DNA of 64,000 nucleotides from Paraburkholderia sp. D15 (GCF_029910215.1 NZ_CP110395.1:620001-684000), one strand, 5' to 3'. Positions 38,455 through 47,587 are shown, counted from the first letter of the stretch. Notes: a model not told the origin generated them from the sequence alone. Numbers and translations: made by a program.

Positions 38455-40206
38455 TCAATACCCCACCGCCGATCCAGCCGGCCGGCGCGGATCGTTCGAT
38501 CCATACACGAAGCCCGGCCGCACCTGGCCCGACACCGACGAATCGTTGCCCGAACTCACGCGGCTCGCCGCCTCGGTGCCCGGCAACCCCACCATGATCA
38601 ACTCGGCGGCGCCCCACGGCGTCTGCTCGACCATCTTGTAGCCCATCTGCTGGAGGATCTTCAGCGTATCCGGCGACAGGCCTTGCGTTTCGTAGTCCAC
38701 TTCGTCAGGCAGCCACTGGTGATGGATACGCGGCGCGTCGACGGCGTCCTGCGGCGCCATGCCGTAGTCGATCACGTTCAATGCGGTCTGCAGCGTGATC
38801 GTGATGATGCGCGAGCCGCCCGGCGAGCCCAGCACCATGAAGACCTTGCCGTCCTTCGTGACGACCGTCGGCGCCATCGACGACAGCGGACGCTTGCCCG
38901 GCGCAATCGCGTTGCGCGACCCCTGCACCAGCCCGAACAGGTTCTGCACGCCGACCTTGACGGTGAAGTCGTCCATCTCGTCGTTCAGGAAGAAGCCCGT
39001 GCCCGGCGCGATTACCACCGCGCCGAAGCGGCCGTTGACCGTGTACGTCGTCGAGACGGCGTTGCCGGCCTTGTCGATGATCGAGTAGTGGGTGGTCTCC
39101 GGCTTCTCGTGCACCGCGTAACCCGGTTGCACGTCCTTCGACGGCGTCGCGGTGTCGGCGGAGATCAGCGTGCGGATGCTTGCTGCGTAGTCCTTGCTCA
39201 TCAGCTTGTCGATCGGGTTCTTGATGAAGGCCGGATCGCCGAGCAGGGTATTGCGGTCGAGGTACGCGTGCCGCATCGCCTCGGTCATGTAGTGCACGGA
39301 GGCGGCCGAGTGATAGCCGAGGCCGCGCAGATCGTAGCCTTCAAGAATGTTCAGCGTCTCGCACAGCGTGACGCCGCCCGAGCTCGGCGGCGGCGCGGAG
39401 ATGAAGTCGTAGCCGCGGTAGCTGCACTTCAGCGGCTCGGTGTCGTCCGCCTTGTAGGCGGCGAAATCCGCCGCGGTGATCAGGCCGCCGTGCTGGCTCG
39501 ACGCGGCTTCGACGATTTGCGGGATGCGGCCGCGATAGAACGCGTCAGGACCGCGTCGCGCGATGTTTTCCAGCGTCTTCGCGAGGTCGCGCTGCACGAG
39601 GCGGTCGCCCGGTTGCAGCGGCGTGCCGTCGCGGCGCAGGAAGATGCGCGCGGCGTCCGGGTCGGTGCGGAAGCGTTGGACGGTGGTATCCAGAATGTCG
39701 GTGTCGGCGCGCGTCAGGATGAAGCCGTCGCGCGCGAGCTTGATCGCGGGTGCCATCACCTGCTGGCGCGTCAGCTTGCCGTATTTGCGCTGCGCGAGAT
39801 CCAGCCCCGCGACCGTGCCGGGCACGCCGACCGCGCGGTAGCCGTAGAGACTTTCGCCGGGACGCACTTTGCCGTCGGCATCGAGGTACATGTCGGCGCT
39901 GGCGGCAGCGGGCGCGGTTTCGCGGAAGTTGATGAAGCGGTCGCGGCCGTCGGCGAGATGCAGCGTCATGAAACCGCCGCCGCCGATGTTCCCGCAGCAC
40001 GGGTTGGTGACGGCTTGCGCGTAGCCCACCGCGACGGCGGCATCCACCGCGTTGCCGCCTTTTTTCAGCATCGCGATGCCGATCTCGGACGCGAGGTTTT
40101 GCGATGAAACGACCATGCCGTTTTTAGCCTCGACGGCGGGCTCGGACGCCGCCATCGCGTGGAGGTGCAAAGCGGAAAGGACTGCGAGGGCAATGATTCG
40201 CCTCAT
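38455..40206 (-). CDS. ggt: Gamma-glutamyltransferase
   Basis: This 583-residue Ntn-hydrolase precursor cleaves glutathione and other gamma-glutamyl compounds in the periplasm. The signal peptide is residues 1-20. The autocatalytic site is the Thr pair in KPETTHYSIIDKAGNAVS (Thr 371 should become the nucleophile at the start of the small subunit). Other signatures are GGNAVDAAVA, NIGGGGF and GSPGGSRIIT. The start at ATG 40206 has GGAGA upstream. It is downstream of the tetR gene on the same strand with a 161-bp gap. It could release amino acids or Cys-Gly for the exported PLP enzyme nearby, but that is speculation. Confidence 0.92.
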   Translation of the reverse strand: MRRIIALAVLSALHLHAMAASEPAVEAKNGMVVSSQNLASEIGIAMLKKGGNAVDAAVAVGYAQAVTNPCCGNIGGGGFMTLHLADGRDRFINFRETAPAAASADMYLDADGKVRPGESLYGYRAVGVPGTVAGLDLAQRKYGKLTRQQVMAPAIKLARDGFILTRADTDILDTTVQRFRTDPDAARIFLRRDGTPLQPGDRLVQRDLAKTLENIARRGPDAFYRGRIPQIVEAASSQHGGLITAADFAAYKADDTEPLKCSYRGYDFISAPPPSSGGVTLCETLNILEGYDLRGLGYHSAASVHYMTEAMRHAYLDRNTLLGDPAFIKNPIDKLMSKDYAASIRTLISADTATPSKDVQPGYAVHEKPETTHYSIIDKAGNAVSTTYTVNGRFGAVVIAPGTGFFLNDEMDDFTVKVGVQNLFGLVQGSRNAIAPGKRPLSSMAPTVVTKDGKVFMVLGSPGGSRIITITLQTALNVIDYGMAPQDAVDAPRIHHQWLPDEVDYETQGLSPDTLKILQQMGYKMVEQTPWGAAELIMVGLPGTEAASRVSSGNDSSVSGQVRPGFVYGSNDPRRPAGSAVGY

Positions 40207-40367
40207 GGTGAAGGGTCTCCTGCGGGCTGGGTGGGGAAAAGGTGAGGGTCGGTTTGTGAAGTTGAGGCGCGCCTGACTGTGCCGCCAGCGTTGTCCGGTT
40301 CTGTTTGGCGTTGATGTCGCGAGCCTGCCTGATGCCCGAAGGCAACGGGCCAATGCGATGAGCGGAT

Positions 40368-40949
40368 TCAGGTCATCGATGAAATCAGCACATCCGCCGC
40401 CGCGCGCAGATCGAAGCCGCCCTTGAGTCCGCGGCCGACGAGCATCGAGCCTTCCAGCAATGCAAGCAACGCCCCGGCAAGTTCGGATGCGGAGCGGCTG
40501 GACTTCAGCGTGCCCGCCGACAAACCCTTCTCGATGACGGCGCTGAGCCACACGATATTGATCTCGAAGAACCGATGGATTTCACCTCGAATTTCCTCGG
40601 GAAGCGATTCCGATTCGGCGCCGAGAATTCCACACACGCAGAGCCGGCCGTCCTGCGCGTAGGTTTTCGCGAACAGATCGACATAGGCTCGCAACTGATT
40701 CGGGGCATGAATGACTGTGCCTTCGATACGTAACAGCGCCTCGCGAAAGCGATGCGTGTAGCGCTGCACGACGACCGCGCCCAGTTCCGCCTTGGTCGCG
40801 AAGTGATGATGAACGCTTGGTTTGCGGATGCCGACCTGAACGGCGATGTCTTCGTAGGAGAAGCCGTTGTAACCCAGGTGCTGAATCAAACCCTCGGCCG
40901 CGTCGACGATGCGCGTGGCCGACGATGTGAGTTCGCTGAAATGCTTCAT
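40368..40949 (-). CDS. TetR-family regulator
   Basis: This 193-residue repressor has the TetR helix-turn-helix at 10-55 (YEDIAVQVGIRKPSVHHHFATKAEL) and an all-helical ligand domain with 'GRLCVCGILGAE', typical of the NemR/AcuR-like C-terminal type. Two cysteines (CVC) near residue 90 might sense electrophiles. The ATG at 40949 gives the normal N-terminus. Its likely operator ACCTATCAACTGGTAGGT lies at 41028-41045, about 80 bp upstream, and matching sites lie before the PLP enzyme operon, so it probably represses itself and that operon. Confidence 0.85.
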   Translation of the reverse strand: MKHFSELTSSATRIVDAAEGLIQHLGYNGFSYEDIAVQVGIRKPSVHHHFATKAELGAVVVQRYTHRFREALLRIEGTVIHAPNQLRAYVDLFAKTYAQDGRLCVCGILGAESESLPEEIRGEIHRFFEINIVWLSAVIEKGLSAGTLKSSRSASELAGALLALLEGSMLVGRGLKGGFDLRAAADVLISSMT

Positions 40950-41027
40950 TTTTGCGTGCGTAAGCGGGAGGCTTGAATGTGTGCTGGGTGCCGGCGCATC
41001 AAGGAAAATCAGGTATAGGCCGACACG

Positions 41028-41045
41028 ACCTATCAACTGGTAGGT
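41028..41045. promoter_or_regulatory. TetR-type operator, site 1 (tetR promoter)
   Basis: ACCTATCAACTGGTAGGT has eight-base arms around AC with one mismatch. The same dyad appears perfectly at 43284-43301 and imperfectly at 43158-43175. Confidence 0.65.
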
Positions 41046-41091
41046 AGTGTCGGAGGTCAAAAAGAAGAAGTCAAGCGAGCGGGGTACTCGC

Positions 41092-41553
41092 TCAGCGTTT
41101 GACGGCGACCGCCGAGATTTCGATCTTCAGATCGCGAGCGAGCCGCGACACGCCGACCGTCGCGCGCGCTGGCGGCTGGTCCCTGAAGTACGTCGCGTAG
41201 ACGGCGTTCATCCGGGGAAACTCGTTCAGGTCGGTCATGTACACCTGCGTGGACACGATGTCGTCGAGCGTCATGCCTTTCGCGGCCAGCACCGCGCGCA
41301 GGTTATCGAGCACGAGCTTCGTCTGGTCCTCGATGCTCGCGGTAATGGCCGGCGCGTTGGTGGTCGGGTCGATCGGTAATTGCCCGGAGAGAAACACGGT
41401 GCTGCCTGAGCGGATCGCCTGCGAGTAAGGGCCGATCGCCGACGGTGCGTTCTTCGTCGAGATGACTTCCTTGTGCGGCTCGAGCGGCGCGCAGGCAGAG
41501 AGCGCGACCGCCGCGCAGACGGCGACGTGCAATGGAATGCGGGAAGTGTTCAT
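41092..41553 (-). CDS. RidA-family protein with lipoprotein signal
   Basis: This 153-residue protein is of the RidA/YjgF/UK114 family, which hydrolyses reactive enamines/imines such as 2-aminoacrylate made by PLP enzymes. Core signatures are 'IGPYSQAI', 'FLSGQLPIDP', 'QTKLVLDNLRAVLAAKGMTLDDIVSTQVYM' and 'RATVGVSRLARDLKIEI', with the catalytic Arg. Unlike normal cytoplasmic RidA it starts with a signal peptide ending in a lipobox (LSAC, Cys near 21), so it is probably a periplasmic lipoprotein. It follows the exported PLP enzyme by 111 bp in the same operon. Confidence 0.85.
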   Translation of the reverse strand: MNTSRIPLHVAVCAAVALSACAPLEPHKEVISTKNAPSAIGPYSQAIRSGSTVFLSGQLPIDPTTNAPAITASIEDQTKLVLDNLRAVLAAKGMTLDDIVSTQVYMTDLNEFPRMNAVYATYFRDQPPARATVGVSRLARDLKIEISAVAVKR

Positions 41554-41664
41554 GCGATGTATCGGTGAAATGGAAGAGGGTGTCTGTCGACGCCGGCCGG
41601 TGGACGACGGTTATTGCGCGTGCCGCTTGCTTGCTGGCGACTGACCACCGGCCGCTGGTCGCGA

Positions 41665-42984
41665 TCAGGAGTTCGTGATGTCCTTTAGCGCGGCGACAAG
41701 TTGGTCGAGATCCGACGGGCGATTGAATAGCGACGTCGTCACCCGCACGCAATCGCCCGCAGCGACGCCGCCCCGCTGGGTCGTGAAGACCTTGTGCCGG
41801 TCGAAGATGCGATTGACGATCGCGACGTTATCCGCCTTGGTCGTTTTGCCCGCGAGACGGAACGACGTGATCGAGCCGTAGGCGCCGGGTTCGTCCGGCG
41901 TCAGAATCTGCACGCCCTTGAAATCCCGCACGCGCGACACCCAGTAGTCGCGCAGATAGCGCAGCCGCGCGCCCTTGTTTTTCACGCCGACGCGGTTGTG
42001 AAACGCGAGCGCGGCGGGAATCGTCATGACGTTGGCCGTATTGGTCGTGCCGGAATGGACGCGCGAACGGATGTCGGTCGGCGCATAGTCCTCGTCGCAC
42101 AACTGCCGGTCGATGTCGTTCAGCCGGTCCTTGCGGATATACATGAAGCCGACGCCGAGCGGCGCGCCGATCCATTTGTGCAGGTTGAAACCGATGAAAT
42201 CGGCACCGAGATCGGACGCGTTGAAATCGATTTGCCCCCACGTATGCGCCGCGTCGACGATCACGTCGATGTGGTGAGCCTTCGCCATTTTCGTGATCTC
42301 GGCGATCGGCATCACGAGGCCGGTACGGTGACTTGCATGCGTGAGCAGCAGGAGCCGCGTCTTCGGATACTTCACGAATGCCTTTGCGTAGGTGTCCAGG
42401 ATCGCCTGCCGGGTGGCTGGCTCCGGAATGACAATCTGCGCGACGTCGACGCCGCGCCGGTCCTTCAGGAAATTCATCGCGTACTGCGTGCTGTCGTAGT
42501 CGAGGTCCGCGTACATGACCGTGTCGCCGGGTTTCAGCAGCTTGTAGTTGACGATCAGGTTCTGCAACGCCTCCGTCGCGCCGCGCGTGATGGCGATTTC
42601 CTCGGGCGCCGCGCCGACCGCTGCGGCGATCTGCGCGCGAATCGCGTCGTTGCCGGTTGCGTCGTAATTGCGACGCAGGTAGTACGAGCTGTATTCGTTC
42701 AGGTATTCGATGTTGCGGCGGTATTCGTCGGCAACCGGCTTGGCCATGATCCCGTAGTAGCCGTTTTCCAGGTTGATGAAGTCCGACGTGACGTCGTATT
42801 GCGAGGCGATTTCTCCCCAATAGGTTTCGTTCCTGGCATTCACCGCCGCGTCGCCGGCGAACGGCGAGGGCAGTGCGGGCTGGGCGCCGGCCCACGATCG
42901 CGTTGACGATAGCGCGCTGGTCGCGGCCAGCGTCATGCCGATCGAGCTGTTGATAAAGGCTCTGCGAGAAAGTTGCTTTTCCAT
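41665..42984 (-). CDS. Tat-exported class V PLP enzyme (isopenicillin-N-epimerase/cysteine-desulfurase-like)
   Basis: This 439-residue fold type I class V aminotransferase-type enzyme begins with a twin-arginine signal (SRRAFINSS at 5-13, hydrophobic stretch to about 32, AGA), so it should fold with PLP in the cytoplasm and be exported to the periplasm. It has ITRGATEALQNLI, DAAHTWGQIDFN and the PLP lysine in FNLHKWIGAPLGVG (Lys 270). The family includes CefD epimerases, racemase-like enzymes and desulfurases; the reaction is not certain. It is operonic with a lipoprotein RidA, which fits an enzyme that leaks 2-aminoacrylate-type products. A TetR operator and two related sites lie upstream. 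Confidence 0.82.
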   Translation of the reverse strand: MEKQLSRRAFINSSIGMTLAATSALSSTRSWAGAQPALPSPFAGDAAVNARNETYWGEIASQYDVTSDFINLENGYYGIMAKPVADEYRRNIEYLNEYSSYYLRRNYDATGNDAIRAQIAAAVGAAPEEIAITRGATEALQNLIVNYKLLKPGDTVMYADLDYDSTQYAMNFLKDRRGVDVAQIVIPEPATRQAILDTYAKAFVKYPKTRLLLLTHASHRTGLVMPIAEITKMAKAHHIDVIVDAAHTWGQIDFNASDLGADFIGFNLHKWIGAPLGVGFMYIRKDRLNDIDRQLCDEDYAPTDIRSRVHSGTTNTANVMTIPAALAFHNRVGVKNKGARLRYLRDYWVSRVRDFKGVQILTPDEPGAYGSITSFRLAGKTTKADNVAIVNRIFDRHKVFTTQRGGVAAGDCVRVTTSLFNRPSDLDQLVAALKDITNS

Positions 42985-43455
42985 CGGTTCACTACTCCAA
43001 TTCGCTGTCTCAAGTCGTTGATCAATTGCGTAGCCGAGTTGACGGGGATGTCTTTCTGATTGGTTATTTAGTATTGCGGAATGGTTGAGCCGTCAGGCTT
43101 CAGGCCGTGGACCACGCATCCGGGACGAGACGTGGTGATGTCACGGCAGCTATACATACCGACTAATTGGTAGGCAATGAGCGCAAATTTTCGATGTCAC
43201 GATGCACTGGCCGGTAGGCCATCGCGCTGACTGGTTTGCCACCAAGCGATTAGCCCGGTGATATCTCGATGAACTCTTACGAAACCTACCAACTGGTAGG
43301 TAAAGATATGCGTTTCAATTTTTAGCGTCAAGCGCTTTTCGGTTGAGGACGGGCTTCGTGCATGCCGGTTGCGCTTTTTTAAACGGGCTAGCGAACCGAC
43401 CCTATACGGTGTATAACTAGAACCTATCAAACTCACTGCACTGATTGGTCCCCTA
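42985..43455. promoter_or_regulatory. Intergenic control region between exported PLP enzyme operon and oxyR
   Basis: This 471-bp divergent region carries TetR-type dyads at 43158-43175 (ACCGACTAATTGGTAGGC) and 43284-43301 (ACCTACCAACTGGTAGGT, perfect eight-base arms), and a degenerate half at 43206-43220. No gene is visible in it. The perfect site is 300 bp upstream of the PLP enzyme start and 155 bp upstream of oxyR. Confidence 0.6.
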
Positions 43456-44415
43456 ATGACGCTCACCGAATTGAAATACATCGTCGCGGTGGCCCGCGAA
43501 CGGCACTTCGGCCGAGCCGCCGAGGCGTGTTTCGTCAGCCAGCCGACCTTGTCGGTGGCGATCAAGAAGCTCGAAGACGAACTCAATGTCCAGATTTTCG
43601 AGCGTGGAACCAGCGAAGTCAGCGTCACGCCCATCGGCGAGCAGATCGTCACGCAGGCTCAGCGCGTACTGGAGCAGACCCTCGCCATCAAGGAAATCGC
43701 CAAGCAGGGCAAGGATCCGCTGGTCGGTCCGCTGCGCCTGGGCGTGATCTATACGATCGGACCGTATCTGCTGCCCACGCTGGTCAAACAGATGATCAAG
43801 CGCGTCCCGCAGATGCCGCTGATGCTCCAGGAAAACTACACGCTCAAGCTGATCGAACTGCTCAAGCAGGGCGAAATCGACGTCGCCATCATGGCGCTGC
43901 CGTTTCCCGAAACCGGTCTGATGCAACGGCCGCTGTACGACGAACCGTTCGTGGTGGCGCTGCCGTCGGGGCATGCATGGGAAAGCCGTCCGAAAATCGA
44001 TGCCGACGATCTGAAGCAGGAAACCATGCTGCTGCTCGGCAGCGGCCATTGCTTCCGCGATCACGTGCTCGGCGTGTGTCCTGAGTTGATGCGTTTTTCG
44101 CAGAACGCGGACGGTATCCAGAAGACGTTCGAAGGCTCGTCGCTGGAGACGATCCGCCATATGGTGGCGAGCGGTGTCGGGATTACCGTGCTGCCGCGCA
44201 TGTCGGTGCACGAAGTCAAGCCGCACGCCGGCGGAATCGATTCGGGTCTGCTCAGCTATGTGCCGTTCGAGGAACCTGTGCCTGATCGCCGCGTCGTGCT
44301 CGCGTGGCGCAAGAGCTTCACGCGCATGCCCGCCATCGATGCCATCTGCGACGCGATCAACGCCTGCGACCTGCCGGGCGTCAAGAAGCTCGATCTGCCG
44401 GTCGCCGTCAACTGA
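43456..44415 (+). CDS. oxyR: Hydrogen peroxide sensor OxyR
   Basis: This 319-residue LysR-type regulator has a winged helix at 1-60 (FGRAAEACFVSQPTLSVAIKKLE). The redox cysteines are at 199 and 208 in GSGHCFRDHVLGVCPE, exactly the positions of E. coli OxyR. Peroxide joins these two into a disulfide and switches on antioxidant genes. The catalase and dps genes lie immediately downstream and are the expected targets. The first ATG is the normal start. Confidence 0.95.
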   Translation: MTLTELKYIVAVARERHFGRAAEACFVSQPTLSVAIKKLEDELNVQIFERGTSEVSVTPIGEQIVTQAQRVLEQTLAIKEIAKQGKDPLVGPLRLGVIYTIGPYLLPTLVKQMIKRVPQMPLMLQENYTLKLIELLKQGEIDVAIMALPFPETGLMQRPLYDEPFVVALPSGHAWESRPKIDADDLKQETMLLLGSGHCFRDHVLGVCPELMRFSQNADGIQKTFEGSSLETIRHMVASGVGITVLPRMSVHEVKPHAGGIDSGLLSYVPFEEPVPDRRVVLAWRKSFTRMPAIDAICDAINACDLPGVKKLDLPVAVN

Positions 44416-44559
44416 CCGGCCGCGAACCACCGCAAAGCCGCAAACCCGCAAACCCGCTTTTCACGCAGGCCGCCTGGCATCCGCCGGCGGCGCTGCCTGC
44501 GCTAAAACCCTCGCTTGTCTCCACCCGGATCGACTTGGATCCGCGGCCAATCGTCCGGT

Positions 44560-44640
44560 AGGTCCTCTCCCTATCGAATAGATAAATTCAATCAAACACG
44601 TTTATTCAATAGTATTGTTATAGTTTCCTCCATGGATCGC
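44560..44640 (+). promoter_or_regulatory. AT-rich promoter region for the small ORF/catalase unit
   Basis: In a GC-rich surrounding, 44570-44628 is strikingly AT-rich and holds TATC-GAATA-GATA and GATAAA/TTTATTC dyads with a possible -10 TATAGT at 44619-44624. It is the natural place for OxyR to act, but a four-part ATAG-N7 OxyR box could not be aligned well. Confidence 0.45.
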
Positions 44641-44667
44641 CCGATCCAACCGACTTCGGAGGAAAGC

Positions 44668-44808
44668 ATGTCGCAATCGAACCCGCAGCAAGGCCACGCG
44701 CTCACTACACAGTCGAACTCGACCGCGACTACAAGCTTCGCCGCGTCGCTCGTCAGCGTGCGTACCGTCGCGCTGTCGCTGCTGGTCGATCGCGCGTTGT
44801 CGGCCTGA
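44668..44808 (+). CDS. 46-residue small protein upstream of catalase
   Basis: This 46-residue ORF has an excellent Shine-Dalgarno (GGAGGAAAGC) seven bases before its ATG and lies between the AT-rich promoter and the catalase gene, with the same strand and 81 bp to the catalase start. The sequence is Ser/Thr/Gln-rich at first, then hydrophobic (about 25-46: FAASLVSVRTVALSLLVDRAL). It is not a family I know. It could be a leader ORF or a small membrane-associated peptide of the peroxide response. Confidence 0.5.
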   Translation: MSQSNPQQGHALTTQSNSTATTSFAASLVSVRTVALSLLVDRALSA

Positions 44809-44889
44809 CGCGTCGATTCGATTCGCCGGTCTTCCTCTGCCGCGCCTCTCCCCCAATCCGATTGAATAAAAGTTCACCAGGAGTCTCGC

Positions 44890-46344
44890 ATGTCCGAACG
44901 TAAGCTCACCAACGCCGCCGGCGCGCCCGTCGCCGACAACCAGAATTCGATGACCGCCGGCCCGCGCGGTCCGGTGATGTTGCAGGACGTCTGGCTGCTC
45001 GAAAAACTCGCGCACTTCGATCGCGAAGTGATTCCCGAGCGTCGCGTTCATGCCAAGGGCTCGGGCGCTTTCGGCACGCTCAAGGTCACGCACGACATCA
45101 GCCGTTACACGAAGGCCAAGGTGTTCGCCCAGGTCGACAAGGAAACGCCGCTGTTCATGCGCTTTTCGACGGTGGCCGGCGAGCGCGGCGCGGCCGACGC
45201 CGAACGCGATGTGCGTGGCTTCTCGATCAAGTTCTACACGGAAGAAGGCAACTGGGACGTGGTCGGCAACAACACGCCGGTGTTCTTCATCCGCGATCCG
45301 CTGAAGTTTCCGGACTTCATCCACACGCAGAAGCGCGATCCGTACACCAACATGCGCAGCAACGTGGCGGCGTGGGACTTCTGGTCGCGTCATCCGGAGT
45401 CGCTGCATCAGGTGACGATTCTGATGAGCGACCGCGGCATTCCACAAAACTACCGGCAGATGCACGGTTTCGGTTCGCACACGTATTCGTTCATCAACGC
45501 GAACAACGAGCGCTTCTGGGTGAAGTTCCACTTCAAGTCGCTGCAGGGGATCGACAATTTCACCGATGCCGAAGCCGCGCAAGTCGTCGCGCAAGACCGT
45601 GAAAGCGCGCAGCGCGATCTGATCGCGAACATCGACGCGGGTCATTTCCCGAAGTGGCGCTTCGCGATTCAGGTGATGCCGGAAGCGGAAGCCGCGACGT
45701 ATCGCTTCAACCCGTTCGACATCACCAAGGTGTGGTCGCAGAAGGACTATCCGCTGATCGATGTCGGCACGATCGAGTTGAATCGCAACGCGGCCAACTA
45801 TTTCGCGGACGTGGAACAGGCGGCGTTCACGCCGGCTAATGTGGTGCCGGGCATCGGCTTCTCGCCGGACCGGTTGTTGCAGGGGCGTTTGTTCTCGTAC
45901 GGCGACACGCAGCGCTATCGCCTCGGCATCAACCACCATCAGATTCCGGTGAATGCGTCGCGCGTGCCGAACCCGCATTCGTTCCATCGCGACGGCGCGA
46001 TGCGCACGGACGGCAACCTCGGCGGCAATGTGAACTACGAGCCGAACCGCTTCGGCGACTTCGCGCAGGACGCGAATGCGGCGGAGCCGCCGCTCGCGGC
46101 CGGTGCGGTGGATCGCTACGACCATCGCGATGACGACGATTACTACACGCAGCCGGGCATGTTGTTCGCGCTGTTCGACACGGCCCAGCGTGAGCGCCTG
46201 TTCGGCAACATCGCGCGGCATATCGACGGCGTGCCGCAGGAGATCGTCGCGCGTCAGATCGAGCATTTCCGTCGCGCCGATCCGGCGTACGCGGAAGGCG
46301 TGATCGCCGCGCTGGCCGGGTTGGCCGAAGGGCGCGGCAAGTAA
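44890..46344 (+). CDS. katA: Monofunctional heme catalase (clade 3, small subunit)
   Basis: This 484-residue catalase dismutates hydrogen peroxide in the cytoplasm. It has distal His 54 ([12 protein letters not shown]), Asn 127 ([10 protein letters not shown]), and proximal heme ligand Tyr 337 in [15 protein letters not shown], with the [10 protein letters not shown] signature. The length fits small-subunit catalases. An AGGAG site precedes the ATG. It lies between a small ORF and a small membrane protein gene and is most likely under OxyR control. Confidence 0.93.
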   Translation: MSERKLTNAAGAPVADNQNSMTAGPRGPVMLQDVWLLEKLAHFDREVIPERRVHAKGSGAFGTLKVTHDISRYTKAKVFAQVDKETPLFMRFSTVAGERGAADAERDVRGFSIKFYTEEGNWDVVGNNTPVFFIRDPLKFPDFIHTQKRDPYTNMRSNVAAWDFWSRHPESLHQVTILMSDRGIPQNYRQMHGFGSHTYSFINANNERFWVKFHFKSLQGIDNFTDAEAAQVVAQDRESAQRDLIANIDAGHFPKWRFAIQVMPEAEAATYRFNPFDITKVWSQKDYPLIDVGTIELNRNAANYFADVEQAAFTPANVVPGIGFSPDRLLQGRLFSYGDTQRYRLGINHHQIPVNASRVPNPHSFHRDGAMRTDGNLGGNVNYEPNRFGDFAQDANAAEPPLAAGAVDRYDHRDDDDYYTQPGMLFALFDTAQRERLFGNIARHIDGVPQEIVARQIEHFRRADPAYAEGVIAALAGLAEGRGK

Positions 46345-46473
46345 CGCGTCGGCGAGCGACCGCGCTGATCAGTCACAGAGGAAGCGGAAGCCGACGCAGT
46401 CGCGCAAACAATGCAGCAACGCGGAGCGCAGCGGCGCTCCGCCCTTAACGATACGAATCGACGGAGCACAATC

Positions 46474-46677
46474 ATGATCCAGATGATGATGGCCGCAATC
46501 GGCAGCGCATCCCCTGTTACGTCCGAACCCGCGGCGCGCAGCGCCCAATGGCGGCGCGAGCAGTTGCAACGCCGCCAGCAGGCCGACCTGCTGCGCCGCG
46601 CGATGGGCCTCGCGATCGTCGCGATCGGCTTCGCGGTGATCGCCTCGCGCGTGCTGCAACACGCGCATGGCGGTTGA
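46474..46677 (+). CDS. 67-residue small membrane protein downstream of catalase
   Basis: This small ORF has GGAG eight bases before its ATG. Its C-terminal half has one transmembrane helix (about 44-59; AMGLAIVAIGFAVIAS) after a Gln/Arg-rich segment (about 25-42; REQLQRRQQADLLRRA), so the basic part is likely cytoplasmic. No family is recognised. It lies 129 bp after the catalase gene and 198 bp before dps on the same strand and may be part of the peroxide response. Confidence 0.5.
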   Translation: MIQMMMAAIGSASPVTSEPAARSAQWRREQLQRRQQADLLRRAMGLAIVAIGFAVIASRVLQHAHGG

Positions 46678-46875
46678 TCGCGACGCGAGCCGCGAGGGCG
46701 ACATGGGTGCGTGGCGAGTGCCTGGTGAGTGCGTGGCGAGGGCAATGAGCGGCCACGCGTCACACGAACACGGCAGTTTTGTACGCTAAACTGTCGGGCG
46801 TTCGCTGTGCCGAGTTTGCCATCAGCAGATCGTCACTTTGCCGACCGGTTCGTATCACTCTTCAAAGGAGTCATC

Positions 46876-47364
46876 ATGGCCAAGAAAGAAGCCGTACAGC
46901 ACGTCAATATCGGAATCAGCGACAAGGATCGCAAGAAGATCGCGGAAGGTCTGTCGCGTTTGCTCGCCGACACCTACACGCTCTATCTGAAGACCCACAA
47001 CTTCCATTGGAACGTCACGGGTCCGATGTTCAACACGTTGCACCTGATGTTCGAAACGCAGTACAACGAGCTGGCGCTCGCGGTCGATTCGATCGCCGAA
47101 CGGATTCGTGCGCTGGGTGTGCATGCGCCGGGCAGCTACAAGGAATTCGCGAAACTGTCGTCGATTCCGGAAGCGGACGGCGTGCCGGCCGCGGAAGAAA
47201 TGATCCGCCAGCTGGTGGAAGGTCAGGAAGCCGTGGTGCGTACCGCGCGCGCGATTTTCCCGTCGACCGAAGCCGCCCACGACGAGCCGACCGCCGACCT
47301 GCTGACGCAACGCATGCAAACGCATGAAAAGACGGCGTGGATGCTGCGCTCTATGCTGGCTTGA
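46876..47364 (+). CDS. dps: Dps-family ferritin-like DNA-binding protein
   Basis: This 162-residue protein forms a dodecameric shell that stores iron and uses peroxide to oxidise it, sparing DNA. The ferroxidase residues are in [13 protein letters not shown] and [24 protein letters not shown] Shine-Dalgarno AAAGGAG precedes the ATG at 46876. It is the last gene of the oxyR-catalase-dps block and is followed by an intrinsic terminator. Confidence 0.93.
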   Translation: MAKKEAVQHVNIGISDKDRKKIAEGLSRLLADTYTLYLKTHNFHWNVTGPMFNTLHLMFETQYNELALAVDSIAERIRALGVHAPGSYKEFAKLSSIPEADGVPAAEEMIRQLVEGQEAVVRTARAIFPSTEAAHDEPTADLLTQRMQTHEKTAWMLRSMLA

Positions 47365-47452
47365 GCTTAAGGCGTTGAAGAAAAAAGAAGCGTGCTGGTT
47401 GGACAAGCTTGTCGGCTGATCGGGTGACAAGCGAGTTCCGGTTCAGCAGCGG

Positions 47453-47487
47453 AGCCCCTGTCGGTCGATGACCCACAGGGGCTTTTT
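47453..47487 (+). terminator. Rho-independent terminator of dps
   Basis: AGCCCCTGT pairs with ACAGGGGCT around a 13-base loop and is followed by TTTTT. Confidence 0.88.
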
Positions 47488-47550
47488 CATGATTGCGGCG
47501 CAAACGGGGATTGGGGACGTTTTCTTGCCGGAGCGCTTCGCAGGATAAAG

Positions 47551-47587
47551 AAGATGTTCATGAAAGGGCCGCTTTCATGAACATCTT
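47551..47587. repeat. Perfect 16-bp hairpin between dps and ubiA
   Basis: AAGATGTTCATGAAAG and CTTTCATGAACATCTT pair without mismatch around GGCCG. It lies behind the dps terminator and 100 bp before ubiA. The stem is AT-rich for this genome and has no T-run, so it is more likely an operator or RNA stem in the ubiA leader than a terminator. Confidence 0.55.

Noticed and set aside
43206..43220. Fourth TetR-type dyad (ACTGGCCGGTAGGCC)
   Set aside because: Only one half resembles the operator; the other half does not match.
44571..44624. Canonical OxyR box (four ATAG-N7-CTAT units) before the catalase unit
   Set aside because: Individual ATAG/CTAT words are present, but not at consistent 11-bp steps; only an AT-rich promoter region is claimed.
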